Positions 54,536 through 63,613 of a DNA stretch of 64,000 nt are shown in pieces; the stretch's first letter is position 1, and each line of letters starts with the position of its first letter. The position numbers were made by a program, and so were the translations under genes. This DNA is from Gemmatimonadota bacterium (GTDB lineage Bacteria > Gemmatimonadota > Gemmatimonadetes > Gemmatimonadales > Gemmatimonadaceae). The notes under the pieces were generated by a model. That model was not told the origin of the DNA, searched no databases, and saw nothing but the letters and a program-made list of their open reading frames with translations. The stretch covers positions 1 to 64,000 of the forward strand of contig VHBQ01000001.1 of the NCBI GenBank assembly GCA_016871855.1. The letters run 5' to 3'.

Positions 54536-55756
54536 ATGAGCAAGCGGGCACGCGGCGGCTTCAAGGCCAGCCGGCACGGAAGCAAGGCCAGCGCGGCTGG
54601 CGACAAGTCGAAGCAGAAGAAGGCCGCCGAGCGCCGCGAGGCGCAGGGCGCCCCGCGGCAGGGGCGGGCGCGGAATCCGTTCCTGCGCGGCGCGCGCATC
54701 CTGCCGCGGCGCATCGACGGCACCGAGACGGTGGTGCAACTCGTCGAAGGGACCTTCCAGGCGTACAACAGCGGACGCCTGCGCGAGGCCTGCCAGCTGT
54801 ACACCGAGAAGATGCTTCGCCCCGACGTCACGGTGGGGCTGACGCTCACCGGCGCGCTGACCCCCGCCGGGCTCGGGATGAGCGCGATCATCCCGCTCCT
54901 CGAGGCCGGTTTCGTGGACTGGATCATCAGCACCGGGGCGAATCTCTACCACGACGCCCATTTCGGACTCGGGCTCGCGATGCACCGCGGCACGCCGCAC
55001 ACGAGCGACACCGTGCTGCGCGAAGAGGGCGTCGTCCGCATCTACGACATCTTCTTCGACTACGACGTCCTGCTCAGCACCGACGCGTTCTTCCGCAAGA
55101 TCCTGCGCGCGCCGGAGTTCCAGCGCCCGATGTCCAGCGCCGAGTTCCACTGGCTGTGCGGCAAGTACATCGCGGCGCGCGAGCGGGCGCTGGGAATTGG
55201 TAACAAATCGCTACTAAGTGCGGCCTACGCCTGCGGCGTGCCGGTGTACACCAGCTCGCCGGGGGACAGCTCCATCGGGATGAACGTCGCCGCCCTCCAG
55301 CTCGAAGGGTACGGCTGTGTCATCGACCCGAGCCGCGACGTCAACGAGACGGCGTCCATCGTGCTGAACGCCAAGCGTTCGGGTGGGAAGAGCGCGGTGC
55401 TCATCATGGGCGGCGGGAGCCCCAAGAACTTCGCCCTCCAGACCGAGCCGCAGATCCAGGAAGTGCTGGGCATCGACGAGAAGGGGCACGACTTCTTCCT
55501 CCAGGTCACCGACGCGCGCCCCGACACGGGCGGCCTCTCCGGGGCGACGCCCGCCGAGGCGGTGAGCTGGGGGAAGATCGATCCGGATCGCCTGCCCGAC
55601 GCGGTCGTCTGCTACATCGACTCCACGGTCGCCCTGCCCCTGCTCACCAGCTACGCGCTGGCCAAGCGGAAGCCGCGCAAGCTGCGCCGGCTGTACGACA
55701 AGCGTGCCGCGCTGATGCAGCGTTTGCAGACGGAGTTCAAGAAGGCGAACGGTTGA
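54536..55756 (+). CDS. Deoxyhypusine-synthase-like protein with basic N-terminal tail
   Basis: The product has 406 residues. Residues 1-45 are Lys/Arg/Ala-rich. The remainder is the NAD-dependent DHS-like fold: [62 protein letters not shown], and the active-site motif EAVSWGKI with Lys347 (the spermidine-imine Lys of DHS). Bacteria lack eIF5A, so the bacterial relatives are thought to make homospermidine or to modify another protein; the substrate here is open. A perfect bidirectional terminator follows. Confidence 0.9.
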   Translation: MSKRARGGFKASRHGSKASAAGDKSKQKKAAERREAQGAPRQGRARNPFLRGARILPRRIDGTETVVQLVEGTFQAYNSGRLREACQLYTEKMLRPDVTVGLTLTGALTPAGLGMSAIIPLLEAGFVDWIISTGANLYHDAHFGLGLAMHRGTPHTSDTVLREEGVVRIYDIFFDYDVLLSTDAFFRKILRAPEFQRPMSSAEFHWLCGKYIAARERALGIGNKSLLSAAYACGVPVYTSSPGDSSIGMNVAALQLEGYGCVIDPSRDVNETASIVLNAKRSGGKSAVLIMGGGSPKNFALQTEPQIQEVLGIDEKGHDFFLQVTDARPDTGGLSGATPAEAVSWGKIDPDRLPDAVVCYIDSTVALPLLTSYALAKRKPRKLRRLYDKRAALMQRLQTEFKKANG

Positions 55757-55774
55757 GGCGGGCGTGAAACGACA

Positions 55775-55800
55775 AAGGGGAGGCCGTCGGGCCTCCCCTT
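55775..55800. terminator. Bidirectional terminator, 11-bp stem
   Basis: AAGGGGAGGCC and its reverse complement, separated by GTCG, form a compact hairpin between convergent genes. TTGATCG follows on the plus strand; TTTGTCGTTTC follows on the minus strand. Confidence 0.85.
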
Positions 55801-55814
55801 GATCGTTGCCGGTC

Positions 55815-56357
55815 CTACGGACCGTCGCCGGGTCGCCGTTGTTCCCACAGCCGACGGGCCGTCGCGACGTGCGCCTCGAACGCGGGCTTCACCTGCGACA
55901 GGAGGCTACTCAAGTCCTCCGACTTCGCGGCAGGGAGCCACTCCTTCTCGATCAGAGTCACCAGCTCCTGGTGGTACTCCACCTCGTGCCGCAAGAACAG
56001 AATGTCGAAGGCGTTGTCTGGCCGCTCGCGCAGGGCTTTCTGCACCTTCTCGTGCTCGTTGGCACGGGCGTTGCTGGCATTGGGCCTGAGCGTGATGTTG
56101 AGCTGAACTGCGACGTCGCGCGCGAGCTGCCGCGCCAGTCCGTGCTCCGCAACGAGGTTCTTGGCGAAGTTGCGCGCGTCCGCGGAAGGCGCGCGTTCGG
56201 TGGCGAGTTGCGCGCAGGCGATGCCGGCGCTGACCGCTTCCTCGAAGCTCCGGAGGATCGCGGCGTCATCCCGCTGAGCGGCCGCGGCCGGCGGGGCATC
56301 GCCGGTCGCGAGCAGCGAGAGTCCGGCGATCGCCGTGAACAAGAGGATCTTCAGCAT
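55815..56357 (-). CDS. DUF4142 secreted protein
   Basis: The product has 180 residues. A signal peptide (MLKILLFTAIAGLSLLATGDA) precedes a helical DUF4142 domain: ILRSFEEAVSAGIACAQLATERA, AKNLVAEHGLARQLARDVAVQLN, DILFLRHEVEYHQELVTLIEK. The fold is ferritin-like (four-helix). It is common in soil bacteria; the molecular role is unknown. It is convergent with the DHS-like gene and separated by the terminator. Confidence 0.88.
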   Translation of the reverse strand: MLKILLFTAIAGLSLLATGDAPPAAAAQRDDAAILRSFEEAVSAGIACAQLATERAPSADARNFAKNLVAEHGLARQLARDVAVQLNITLRPNASNARANEHEKVQKALRERPDNAFDILFLRHEVEYHQELVTLIEKEWLPAAKSEDLSSLLSQVKPAFEAHVATARRLWEQRRPGDGP

Positions 56358-56516
56358 GCAGGGGGCTCCGTGCGCGAAGGATCACGGAAATTCACAATTT
56401 TCCCGCGCGACGCAAGGCGCAGGCTCCCGGGGGCGGCACGCTGGCGGCACGATCGCGGATTGCCTGGCGAGGGAATTCCCCCTAATTTCCCCTTAGACTG
56501 ACAACGCACGCATCGA

Positions 56517-56556
56517 GCGCCCGGCCCGCAACGGCCGGGCGCCGTCCTTTTGTCTT
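56517..56556 (+). terminator. Terminator-like hairpin in the greA leader
   Basis: A perfect 10-bp GC stem (GCGCCCGGCC/GGCCGGGCGC, 56517-56526 and 56533-56542, loop CGCAAC) is followed by CGTCCTTTTGTCTTTT. It lies 29 nt before the greA ATG at 56572 and could stop transcription before the gene. Confidence 0.7.
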
Positions 56557-56571
56557 TTCCGGTGGCCCCCG

Positions 56572-57039
56572 ATGATCGAAGCCCTCAAACAGAAGCTCAG
56601 CGACGAAGCCGAGAAGCTCCGCTACGAGCTGAACGTCACGCTGCCGGCGGAAATCCGCCGCGCGGTGGAGATGGGCGACCTGCGCGAGAACAGCGAGTAC
56701 AAGTCGGCGCTCGAGCGCCAGCAGTTCGTGCAGGCCCGTCTGGGCCACCTGACGTCGCGCCTGTCGAAGCTCTCCACCATCGACCCGAGCCAGATTCCCG
56801 CCGACAAAGTCGGCCTAGGCTCAAAGGTGGTGGTGCAGTGCCAGGACACGAAGGAACGGGAGACCTTCCATCTGGTCTTTGGCGACTCCGAGGACTTCGA
56901 GGACGGCCACGTGACGATGATGTCGCCCATTGGACGCTCCCTGCTCGGCAAGACCGTCGGCGACCTCGTGATGCTCAAGCTCCCGGCGCGCACCCGCAAG
57001 CTGAAGATCGTCGAGCTGACGACCATCCACGACGCGTAG
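56572..57039 (+). CDS. greA: Transcription elongation factor GreA
   Basis: The product has 155 residues, the normal GreA length. The N-terminal coiled coil (about 1-72) has the acidic tip MGDLRENSEYKSALERQ that reaches the RNA polymerase active site; the Asp/Glu pair needed to stimulate RNA cleavage is present. The C-terminal FKBP-like domain (about 80-155) has GSKVVVQCQDTKERETFHLV and PIGRSLLGKTVGD. It rescues backtracked polymerase. A terminator-like hairpin precedes the gene. Confidence 0.97.
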   Translation: MIEALKQKLSDEAEKLRYELNVTLPAEIRRAVEMGDLRENSEYKSALERQQFVQARLGHLTSRLSKLSTIDPSQIPADKVGLGSKVVVQCQDTKERETFHLVFGDSEDFEDGHVTMMSPIGRSLLGKTVGDLVMLKLPARTRKLKIVELTTIHDA

Positions 57040-57042
57040 CCG

Positions 57043-58347
57043 TCAGCGGCTTTCGGTCGAACGCCCGGTGAACGGGAGTTCGATGCCGAAGATCGTGAAT
57101 CGGCCGCCTGCGCCGGCCCCCCGGCCAGTCACGATCCTGCCGACGCGCAGCCGCGACGGGTTCCCCACCTCGCGCCATGCGACGGCAACCGTGGAGTCAT
57201 TGGTGGCCGCGGTGCGCGGAAAGCCGGACTGACGGGCATCGCTCGTTACGCCAACCGTCACTGCCGCCGAGCGTGACCCATCGCGCTGGACGCGCCGCGC
57301 GCGTACCTCGGCGCTCCCCACCCGCGTCTGCTCGAGCCACGTGACCAGCGCATCGCCATCGCCGACGTACTCGATGTCTACGCGACCGAGAGGCTGGCCA
57401 TCGTCCACACGCACAGGCGCCCCCCACGTCGCCCCGCGGTCGCTGCTGAACGCGACGTGCACGGCGGGGATGTTAGCGGCGTTGGTGAACCAGGCGAGCG
57501 CGACACTGCTGTCGTGTGCGGCTAGGGCGGGGCCATTCACCGGACAGGCACGCGTGACCCAGTCGTCCTCGTGCACAATGGCCGGCGGGAGCCAGCCGCC
57601 ATCCACGTAGCGCACCACGGCGATGTCGCGCACCTCCTCCGCCGTTCGATCGCGGTACGCGAAGAGCACGCCGCCGCTCACGCGCACCCCTGTCACCTGG
57701 CAACAGTCGCATGTGCGCGCATCGAGGACGGAGTCGGGACGCACGCGCCCGGCGCGATCGAGTCCGCCGAACGCGACGGTCATCGCCCCCGTGGCCGCGC
57801 CGGTGGCGTGCCCGTCGAGCCACGCCGCGGCCACGCTGCCGTCGCCCATGGGAACGAGCGCGGCGAACCCGTGTTCGGTGGCGCTGGTGTCGCGGTGCAG
57901 GCGCTGCGGCGCGCTCCACGACACACCTCCGTCGGTGGTCGCGACGGCCCAGACGTGATACGAGTACTTCCCCGGCGAAGAGCGCCGAAGGTAATGCAGC
58001 GCCAGCCGGCCGCTGTCGCCGGCCACCACGGCGGGGAAGTCGGCCCAGTTGGCGAAGAGCAGGCTGTCGCGCACGACCACGCGCGGCATCGACCAGGCGC
58101 CGTCCACCGGTCGCTGCGCGACGCGAATGGTCCACGCCGAGTCGGCGTCACGCTCCATCCAGCTCATCCAGAGCGTGCCGTCAGGTGCCGCGGAGAGAGA
58201 CGGCGTAGATGCCCCGGAGGCGGCCCCCGGCGGATCATCGGTGGCGAAGATGGGCGCACCGGGACGCGGAGACGCATCGGCGCACGCGGTCAAGGCCGCC
58301 AGCCACAGGGCGGCGCGCGAACGGCGAACGGCTCGATGTGAAGTCAT
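57043..58347 (-). CDS. BNR-repeat (sialidase-like) lipoprotein
   Basis: The product has 434 residues. A leader ends with the lipobox ALTAC. The body is a six-bladed BNR beta-propeller (TDGGVSWSAPQRL; FSSDRGATWGAPVRV are typical Asp-box repeats). A CDCCQ motif near residue 220 is common in uncharacterised members. No sialidase active-site Arg triad or Glu can be assigned, so a carbohydrate-binding or other role is possible. It is convergent with greA, with 3 nt between stop codons. Confidence 0.8.
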   Translation of the reverse strand: MTSHRAVRRSRAALWLAALTACADASPRPGAPIFATDDPPGAASGASTPSLSAAPDGTLWMSWMERDADSAWTIRVAQRPVDGAWSMPRVVVRDSLLFANWADFPAVVAGDSGRLALHYLRRSSPGKYSYHVWAVATTDGGVSWSAPQRLHRDTSATEHGFAALVPMGDGSVAAAWLDGHATGAATGAMTVAFGGLDRAGRVRPDSVLDARTCDCCQVTGVRVSGGVLFAYRDRTAEEVRDIAVVRYVDGGWLPPAIVHEDDWVTRACPVNGPALAAHDSSVALAWFTNAANIPAVHVAFSSDRGATWGAPVRVDDGQPLGRVDIEYVGDGDALVTWLEQTRVGSAEVRARRVQRDGSRSAAVTVGVTSDARQSGFPRTAATNDSTVAVAWREVGNPSRLRVGRIVTGRGAGAGGRFTIFGIELPFTGRSTESR

Positions 58348-58366
58348 GGGGGGGCGTGTGTGTGGT

Positions 58367-59998
58367 CTACGGATCAATCGTGAACATACGGCGCACGGCC
58401 GCATCGAACTCGTCGAGCGCATGCTCAGCGCCGCGATCGGTCCAGCCCAGCTGTGGGGACATCAGCTCGGCCACGCGCGGCGCGAGGCCACGGCCGTGAT
58501 CGCGCAACTCGAACGCGATGTGCATTCGACGGATGAGCAGATCGGCGATGGTGCACCCGAGCTCGGCGGCGACGCCGTGCGCCACGGCCGCACCGACATA
58601 CGGAAGGTCTGGGTGCAGCCGGTCGCCCAGTCGCGGATCCTGCGTCACACGCGCCCAGACCTGATGCCAGTCGCCGCCATACGCGTGCACGAGCCAGGCG
58701 GCGATGTCGTCAGCGCCGGCGGCCGCGCGCGCTGCGGCGAGTTCATCCTCGAGGCTCGTGATGTCGCCCCCGGCCAGCGGCAGTTGATCGCTGCGCACAC
58801 GCGGTGAACGTCGGCGAAGCGCGCGGAAGACGGCGTTCACCGTGTCGTGCCCGATTACGCGGTACGACGTGAGCTTGCCCCCCGTCACCGTGATGACGCC
58901 CCCCGCGCCGCGCTCGACAAGGTGCTCGCGTGATGCCGAGTTGGCGTCACCCGAGTGCGCGGCGGCGGCGAGCGGGCGAATGCCTGCCCACGCGGCGATC
59001 ACATCGTCGCCAGTGAGTCGCGCATCCGGGAAGACGCGATTCGCCGCGCCGAGCAGATAGTCCACATCGGCGCGCGTGGCGCGCACATCGTCGGGGACGG
59101 CACGGGTCTCGGTCTCCGTCGTGCCAATGACCGAACAGGGGCCGGCCGGCAGCACGAACATCACGCGGCCGTCAGGCGCGAGCAGGGTCACGGCGCCGCG
59201 ATTGCCGACACGCTCCGCCGGGACGGCAATGTGCACGCCCTTGCTTCCAAGCACCGCCGGCGCTGCGTTCGGGTTTTCCAGTCGGCGCACGGTGTCGGTC
59301 CACGGGCCGGTGGCGTTCACCACGCAGGCGGCCTGGATGTCGAACGCGCGCCCCCCCAGCCGGTCAGCGACGGTGGCACCGCTCACGCCACCACCCTCGC
59401 GTCGCAGGGCGACAACCTCAGCGTGATTGAGGACCGTGGCGCCGGCTACGGCGGCATCGAGGATCGTGGCGAGCGTGAGTCGCGCGTCATCGGTGGCGGC
59501 ATCGAAGTACTGCGCGCCACCCGTGAGGCCGCTGCGGGCCAGCGCCGGCTCAGCTCCGGTGATGCCGGAGACGTCGAGGCCGCGATGCGGGGCGACATTG
59601 CGGAACAGGGCGAGAATGTCGTAGAGCAGCAGGCCGGCGCGGAGCTTCCAGCGGGGGACGCGCGCCCCCTCATACACGGGCCACGTGAAGCGCAGCGGCC
59701 GGACGAGATGCGGCGCGATGCGCAGGAGCACACGCCGCTCGTGCGACGACTCGAAAACGAGACGCAGGTGCCCGTGCTCGAGATAGCGAACGCCGCCGTG
59801 CACCAGGCGCGATGAACGGCTGGAGGTGCCGCTGGCGAAGTCGTCGCGCTCCACGAGAGCGACGTCCAGACCGCGGCGCGCGGCGTCGCGCGCAATCCCC
59901 GCCCCGGTGATGCCGCCGCCGACGACGAGCACGTCGAAGCGCCGCTCGCCGAGGCGGAGCAGCTGCGCGGTGCGGGTCAGGGTCGGCGGCGCGTGCAC
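58367..59998 (-). CDS. glpD: FAD-dependent glycerol-3-phosphate dehydrogenase GlpD
   Basis: The product has 543 residues from a GTG (VHAPPTLTRTAQLLRL). The FAD-binding dinucleotide fold has FDVLVVGGGITGAGIARDAA. The conserved GTSSRSSRLVHGGVRYLE segment and the VTGGKLTSYRVIGHDTV motif place it in the GlpD/GlpA family. The C-terminal helical domain is present. It oxidises glycerol-3-phosphate to DHAP at the membrane. An alternative start upstream (60091) would add ~30 residues without similarity. It lies opposite to the fad operon. Confidence 0.93.
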   Translation of the reverse strand: MHAPPTLTRTAQLLRLGERRFDVLVVGGGITGAGIARDAARRGLDVALVERDDFASGTSSRSSRLVHGGVRYLEHGHLRLVFESSHERRVLLRIAPHLVRPLRFTWPVYEGARVPRWKLRAGLLLYDILALFRNVAPHRGLDVSGITGAEPALARSGLTGGAQYFDAATDDARLTLATILDAAVAGATVLNHAEVVALRREGGGVSGATVADRLGGRAFDIQAACVVNATGPWTDTVRRLENPNAAPAVLGSKGVHIAVPAERVGNRGAVTLLAPDGRVMFVLPAGPCSVIGTTETETRAVPDDVRATRADVDYLLGAANRVFPDARLTGDDVIAAWAGIRPLAAAAHSGDANSASREHLVERGAGGVITVTGGKLTSYRVIGHDTVNAVFRALRRRSPRVRSDQLPLAGGDITSLEDELAAARAAAGADDIAAWLVHAYGGDWHQVWARVTQDPRLGDRLHPDLPYVGAAVAHGVAAELGCTIADLLIRRMHIAFELRDHGRGLAPRVAELMSPQLGWTDRGAEHALDEFDAAVRRMFTIDP

Positions 59999-60096
59999 TT
60001 GGCGATGTCCTGCGTTCGAGTCTAGCCCGTGCGACGGAGGTTGGTAAGGCGCGCCTGATAGCCGCCGCAGGGAACGCGCCCTAGCTTTCATAGACT

Positions 60097-61392
60097 ATGG
60101 CCAGCTTCGGAAACGGCCGCCGCGTCGCGATCATCGCGGGAGTCCGCACCCCCTTCGCGCGCGCCGGCACGACACTGCGGCACCTCACCGCCATCGACCT
60201 CGGCAAGGTCGCCGTCGGCGAACTGATCCAGCGGACAAGCCTTGACCCGGCGAGCGTGGACTTGCTCGTCTTCGGGACAGTGATCCCCTCGGTCCTCGCG
60301 CCGAACATCGCGCGCGAGGTCGCGTTGATGCCGATGCTTCCCAAGTCGGTGCAGGCGTGGAGCGTCAGCCGGGCGTGCGCCACCGCGAACCAGGCCATCA
60401 CCGACGCCGCCGACCAGATCGCGCTCGGCCACGCCGATGTGGCCATTGCCGGCGGGGCGGAGTCGCTGAGCAACGTGCCCATCCTGCACTCGCGCGGCTT
60501 CAGCGACGCGCTCATCGCGGCGAGCAAGGCGAAGACGCTGGGCGGGCGCGTGCAATCGCTCGCGCGCATCCGGCCGAAGGACCTGATCCCGGTCACGCCG
60601 GCCATCGCCGAACCGACGACGGGCGAGACGATGGGTCAGTCGGCGGAGAAGATGGCGAAGATCAACGGCGTGCCGCGCGAAGAGCAGGACGCGCTGGCCT
60701 GCGCCTCGCACCACAACGCCGCGAAGGGGACGCAGGACGGGCGCCTGGCCGCAGAAATGGCGCCCGTTTTCGTGCCGCCGAAGTACGAGCAGGTGATGAC
60801 CGAGGACAACGGGATCCGCAGCGACACGTCGCTTGAGCAGCTCGCGGCGCTGCGCCCGGTCTTCGACAAGCGCCACGGCACGGTGACGGCGGGCAACGCC
60901 TCGCCGCTCACCGACGGCGGCGGCGCGGTCCTGCTGATGAGCGAGGAGAAGGCAAAGGCGCTGGGGTACACGCCACTCGCGTACATCCGGTCCTATGCGT
61001 ACGCCGCGCTCGACCCCGGTGAACAGCTGCTGCAGGCGCCGGTGCTCGCCGCCCCGCTCGCCCTCAAGCGGGCCGGGCTCGGCCTGAACGACATGGATCT
61101 CGTGGAAATGCACGAGGCCTTCGCCGCGCAGGTGCTGAGCAACATCCGCGGCTTCGCGTCGCAGCACTGGGCCGAACGTGCGGGGTTGAGCGCCCCGCTA
61201 GGCGACGTGGACCGCGCAAAGCTGAACGTGATGGGCGGGTCGATCGCCATCGGCCATCCGTTTGGCGCCACGGGCGCCCGCATCACGACCACTCTCGCGC
61301 ACGAACTCAAGCGCCGCGGCGGGCAGTTCGGATTGATGACCGTGTGCGCGGCGGGCGGGCTGGGCTTCAGCATGGTGATTGAGCGCAGCTAG
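60097..61392 (+). CDS. fadI: Acetyl-CoA acyltransferase FadI (thiolase)
   Basis: The product has 431 residues. The thiolase active site comprises Cys94 (SRACATANQAI), His in GGSIAIGHPFGATGAR and Cys in TVCAAGGLG. The internal HEAFAAQVLSN motif is also typical. It makes the last step of fatty-acid beta-oxidation, as the beta subunit of the trifunctional complex with FadJ encoded next to it. Cytosolic. Confidence 0.95.
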   Translation: MASFGNGRRVAIIAGVRTPFARAGTTLRHLTAIDLGKVAVGELIQRTSLDPASVDLLVFGTVIPSVLAPNIAREVALMPMLPKSVQAWSVSRACATANQAITDAADQIALGHADVAIAGGAESLSNVPILHSRGFSDALIAASKAKTLGGRVQSLARIRPKDLIPVTPAIAEPTTGETMGQSAEKMAKINGVPREEQDALACASHHNAAKGTQDGRLAAEMAPVFVPPKYEQVMTEDNGIRSDTSLEQLAALRPVFDKRHGTVTAGNASPLTDGGGAVLLMSEEKAKALGYTPLAYIRSYAYAALDPGEQLLQAPVLAAPLALKRAGLGLNDMDLVEMHEAFAAQVLSNIRGFASQHWAERAGLSAPLGDVDRAKLNVMGGSIAIGHPFGATGARITTTLAHELKRRGGQFGLMTVCAAGGLGFSMVIERS

Positions 61393-61442
61393 GTGCAGGG
61401 AACAGGGACCACGGTGTGGTGCAGGGACAGGGACGGGACGGA
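61393..61442. repeat. 7-bp-period array (GTGCAGG-GAACAGG)
   Basis: GTGCAGGGAACAGGGACCAC, then GGTGTGGTGCAGGGACAGGG, lie between the fadI stop and fadJ. It is related to the array at 45199-45272. Confidence 0.75.
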
Positions 61443-61462
61443 AACGCAAACGGCGTGAACCC

Positions 61463-63613
61463 ATGAGCGCATTATCCATAGCGATTGACAACGGCGTCGC
61501 CGTCGTGACGTTTGATTTGCCGGGCGAGCCGGTGAACAAGTTCTCCAAGGCGGTGATCGCCGACTTCGTCGCGGTCTTTGACCGACTGGAGCGCGATCCT
61601 GCCGTCCAGGCGGCGGTGCTGATCAGCGGCAAGCCGGACACCTTCATCGCCGGCGCCGACATCGATCAGTTCCTCGAGTTCACGTCGGCAGCCGACGCGA
61701 CGCGCGAGAGCGCCGAGGGGCACGCGCTGATGAACCGGCTCGAGCACGGGCGTGTGCCGTGGGTGGCGGCGATCAACGGGGCCTGCCTCGGCGGCGGGCT
61801 CGAGGCGTCGCTGGCCTGCGCGTATCGCATCGTCGGCGACTCGCCCAAGACCGTGCTCGCGCTCCCCGAGGTGCAGCTGGGGCTGATCCCGGGGGCGGGT
61901 GGGACGCAGCGCTTGCCACGCACGGTGGGGCTGCAGGTGGCGCTCGACATGATCCTCACCGGCAAGAACGTGCGCGCCAAGAAGGCGCTGCAGACTGGTT
62001 TGGCCGACGAGATGGCGCACCCAAGCATCTTGCGCGATGTGGCCATCCGGCGGGCGATGGAGCTGGCGAGCGGGAAGATCCCGCGCCATCGCACGCGCAA
62101 GCAGGACGCCAAGGGGGCGCTGCTCGAGGGGAATCCGGTGGGGCGCGCGGTCGTCTTCCGGCAGGCGCGTGAGATGACGATGAAGAAGTCGCGAGGGCAC
62201 TATCCGGCGCTGCTCGCCGCGCTCGAAGCGGTCGCCGCGGGCTATTCCGGATCGGTGGCCGACGGCTTCGCCACCGAAGCGCGCCTTTTCGGCGAGATGG
62301 CGTTCACGCCGGTGAGCCGCCAGCTGATCTTCCTGTTCTACGCGACGACCGCGCTGAAGAAGGACAGCGGGGTGAGCGGCGACGCGCCGTCCCCCGCGCT
62401 GATCGGGAAGATCGCGATGCTCGGGACGGGCTTCATGGGGGCGGGGATCGCGGCGGTGAGCGCGATGCAGGGCGTGACCGTGCGGTTCAAGGACACGAAG
62501 TTGGCGGCCGTGGCCAAGGGCCTGACCGCCGTGCGCGACGTCCTGCACGACCGCCTGCGCAAGAAGCAGGTGACGCGCCAGCAGTTCGAGGACCAGCTCT
62601 CGCTGGTCAGCGGGACGGTGGACTACGCGGGATTTGGTAACGTGCCGCTACTAATTGAGGCCGTCTTCGAGGACCTGGCCGTCAAGCACGCGGTGCTGAA
62701 GGAGGCCGAGGCGGTCCTGCCGCGCGGGGCGATCTTCGCGACGAACACCAGCACCATTCCCATCCACCAGATCGCCGCGGCGTCGCGCGATCCGTCGCGC
62801 GTCATCGGGATGCACTTCTTCTCCCCGGTGCACAAGATGCCGCTGCTCGAGGTGATCGTGACGCCGCGGACGGCGCCGGACGCGGTGGCGACGACGGTGG
62901 CGTTCGGTCGGCGGCTGGGGAAGACGGTGATTGTGGTGAACGACGCGCCGGGTTTCTATGTGAACCGCATCCTCGCGCCGTACATCAACGAGGCGGGGAA
63001 GCTGCTCGACGAGGGGGCACGCATCGAGGACATTGATCGTGCGATGCTCGACTACGGGTTCCCGGTCGGTCCGGTGACGCTGCTCGACGAGGTGGGGATC
63101 GACATCGCCGGCAAGAGCGGGGCGATCATGGCGGCGGCGTTCGGTGACCGGCTGCAGCCGTCGGCGACGCTGGGCAAGGTCCTGGCCGCGGGGCGGCTCG
63201 GTCGGAAGGGAAAGAAGGGCTTCTACCTGTACGACGAGAAGGGGAAGAAAGGTGGCGTGGACGAGTCGGTCTACGCGGTGATGCCCACCGGTTCAACGCG
63301 CGCGGCGGTCAGTGCGTCCGAGATCCAGGAGCGGCTGTCGCTGGCGATGGTCAACGAGGCGGTGCGCTGCGTGGAGGACGGGATCCTCCGCGCGCCGCGT
63401 GACGGCGACATCGGCGCGGTGTTCGGCATCGGCTTCCCGCCGTTCCGCGGCGGCCCGCTGCGCGTGGTGGACACCATTGGGGCGGCCGAGCTGGTGCGGC
63501 GACTCGAGGCGCTCAACGCGAAGCATCCGGGGCGGTTCGAGGCGGCGAAGCTGTTGCGCGAGATGGCGGCGGGGGGGAAGACGTTCTATCCAGCGACGGG
63601 GAAACCGGTATGA
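61463..63613 (+). CDS. fadJ: Enoyl-CoA hydratase/3-hydroxyacyl-CoA dehydrogenase FadJ
   Basis: The product has 716 residues. The N-terminal crotonase domain (about 1-190) has the oxyanion loop INGACLGGGLEASLACAYR and LPEVQLGLIPGAGGTQRLPR. The NAD-binding 3-hydroxyacyl-CoA dehydrogenase domain starts near 310 (AMLGTGFMGAGIAAVSAMQG). The HMMF-type HFFSPVHKMPLLEV motif and NDAPGFYVNRIL follow. It carries out hydration and oxidation of beta-oxidation. Its stop (63611-63613) overlaps the ATG of the next gene. Confidence 0.96.
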   Translation: MSALSIAIDNGVAVVTFDLPGEPVNKFSKAVIADFVAVFDRLERDPAVQAAVLISGKPDTFIAGADIDQFLEFTSAADATRESAEGHALMNRLEHGRVPWVAAINGACLGGGLEASLACAYRIVGDSPKTVLALPEVQLGLIPGAGGTQRLPRTVGLQVALDMILTGKNVRAKKALQTGLADEMAHPSILRDVAIRRAMELASGKIPRHRTRKQDAKGALLEGNPVGRAVVFRQAREMTMKKSRGHYPALLAALEAVAAGYSGSVADGFATEARLFGEMAFTPVSRQLIFLFYATTALKKDSGVSGDAPSPALIGKIAMLGTGFMGAGIAAVSAMQGVTVRFKDTKLAAVAKGLTAVRDVLHDRLRKKQVTRQQFEDQLSLVSGTVDYAGFGNVPLLIEAVFEDLAVKHAVLKEAEAVLPRGAIFATNTSTIPIHQIAAASRDPSRVIGMHFFSPVHKMPLLEVIVTPRTAPDAVATTVAFGRRLGKTVIVVNDAPGFYVNRILAPYINEAGKLLDEGARIEDIDRAMLDYGFPVGPVTLLDEVGIDIAGKSGAIMAAAFGDRLQPSATLGKVLAAGRLGRKGKKGFYLYDEKGKKGGVDESVYAVMPTGSTRAAVSASEIQERLSLAMVNEAVRCVEDGILRAPRDGDIGAVFGIGFPPFRGGPLRVVDTIGAAELVRRLEALNAKHPGRFEAAKLLREMAAGGKTFYPATGKPV

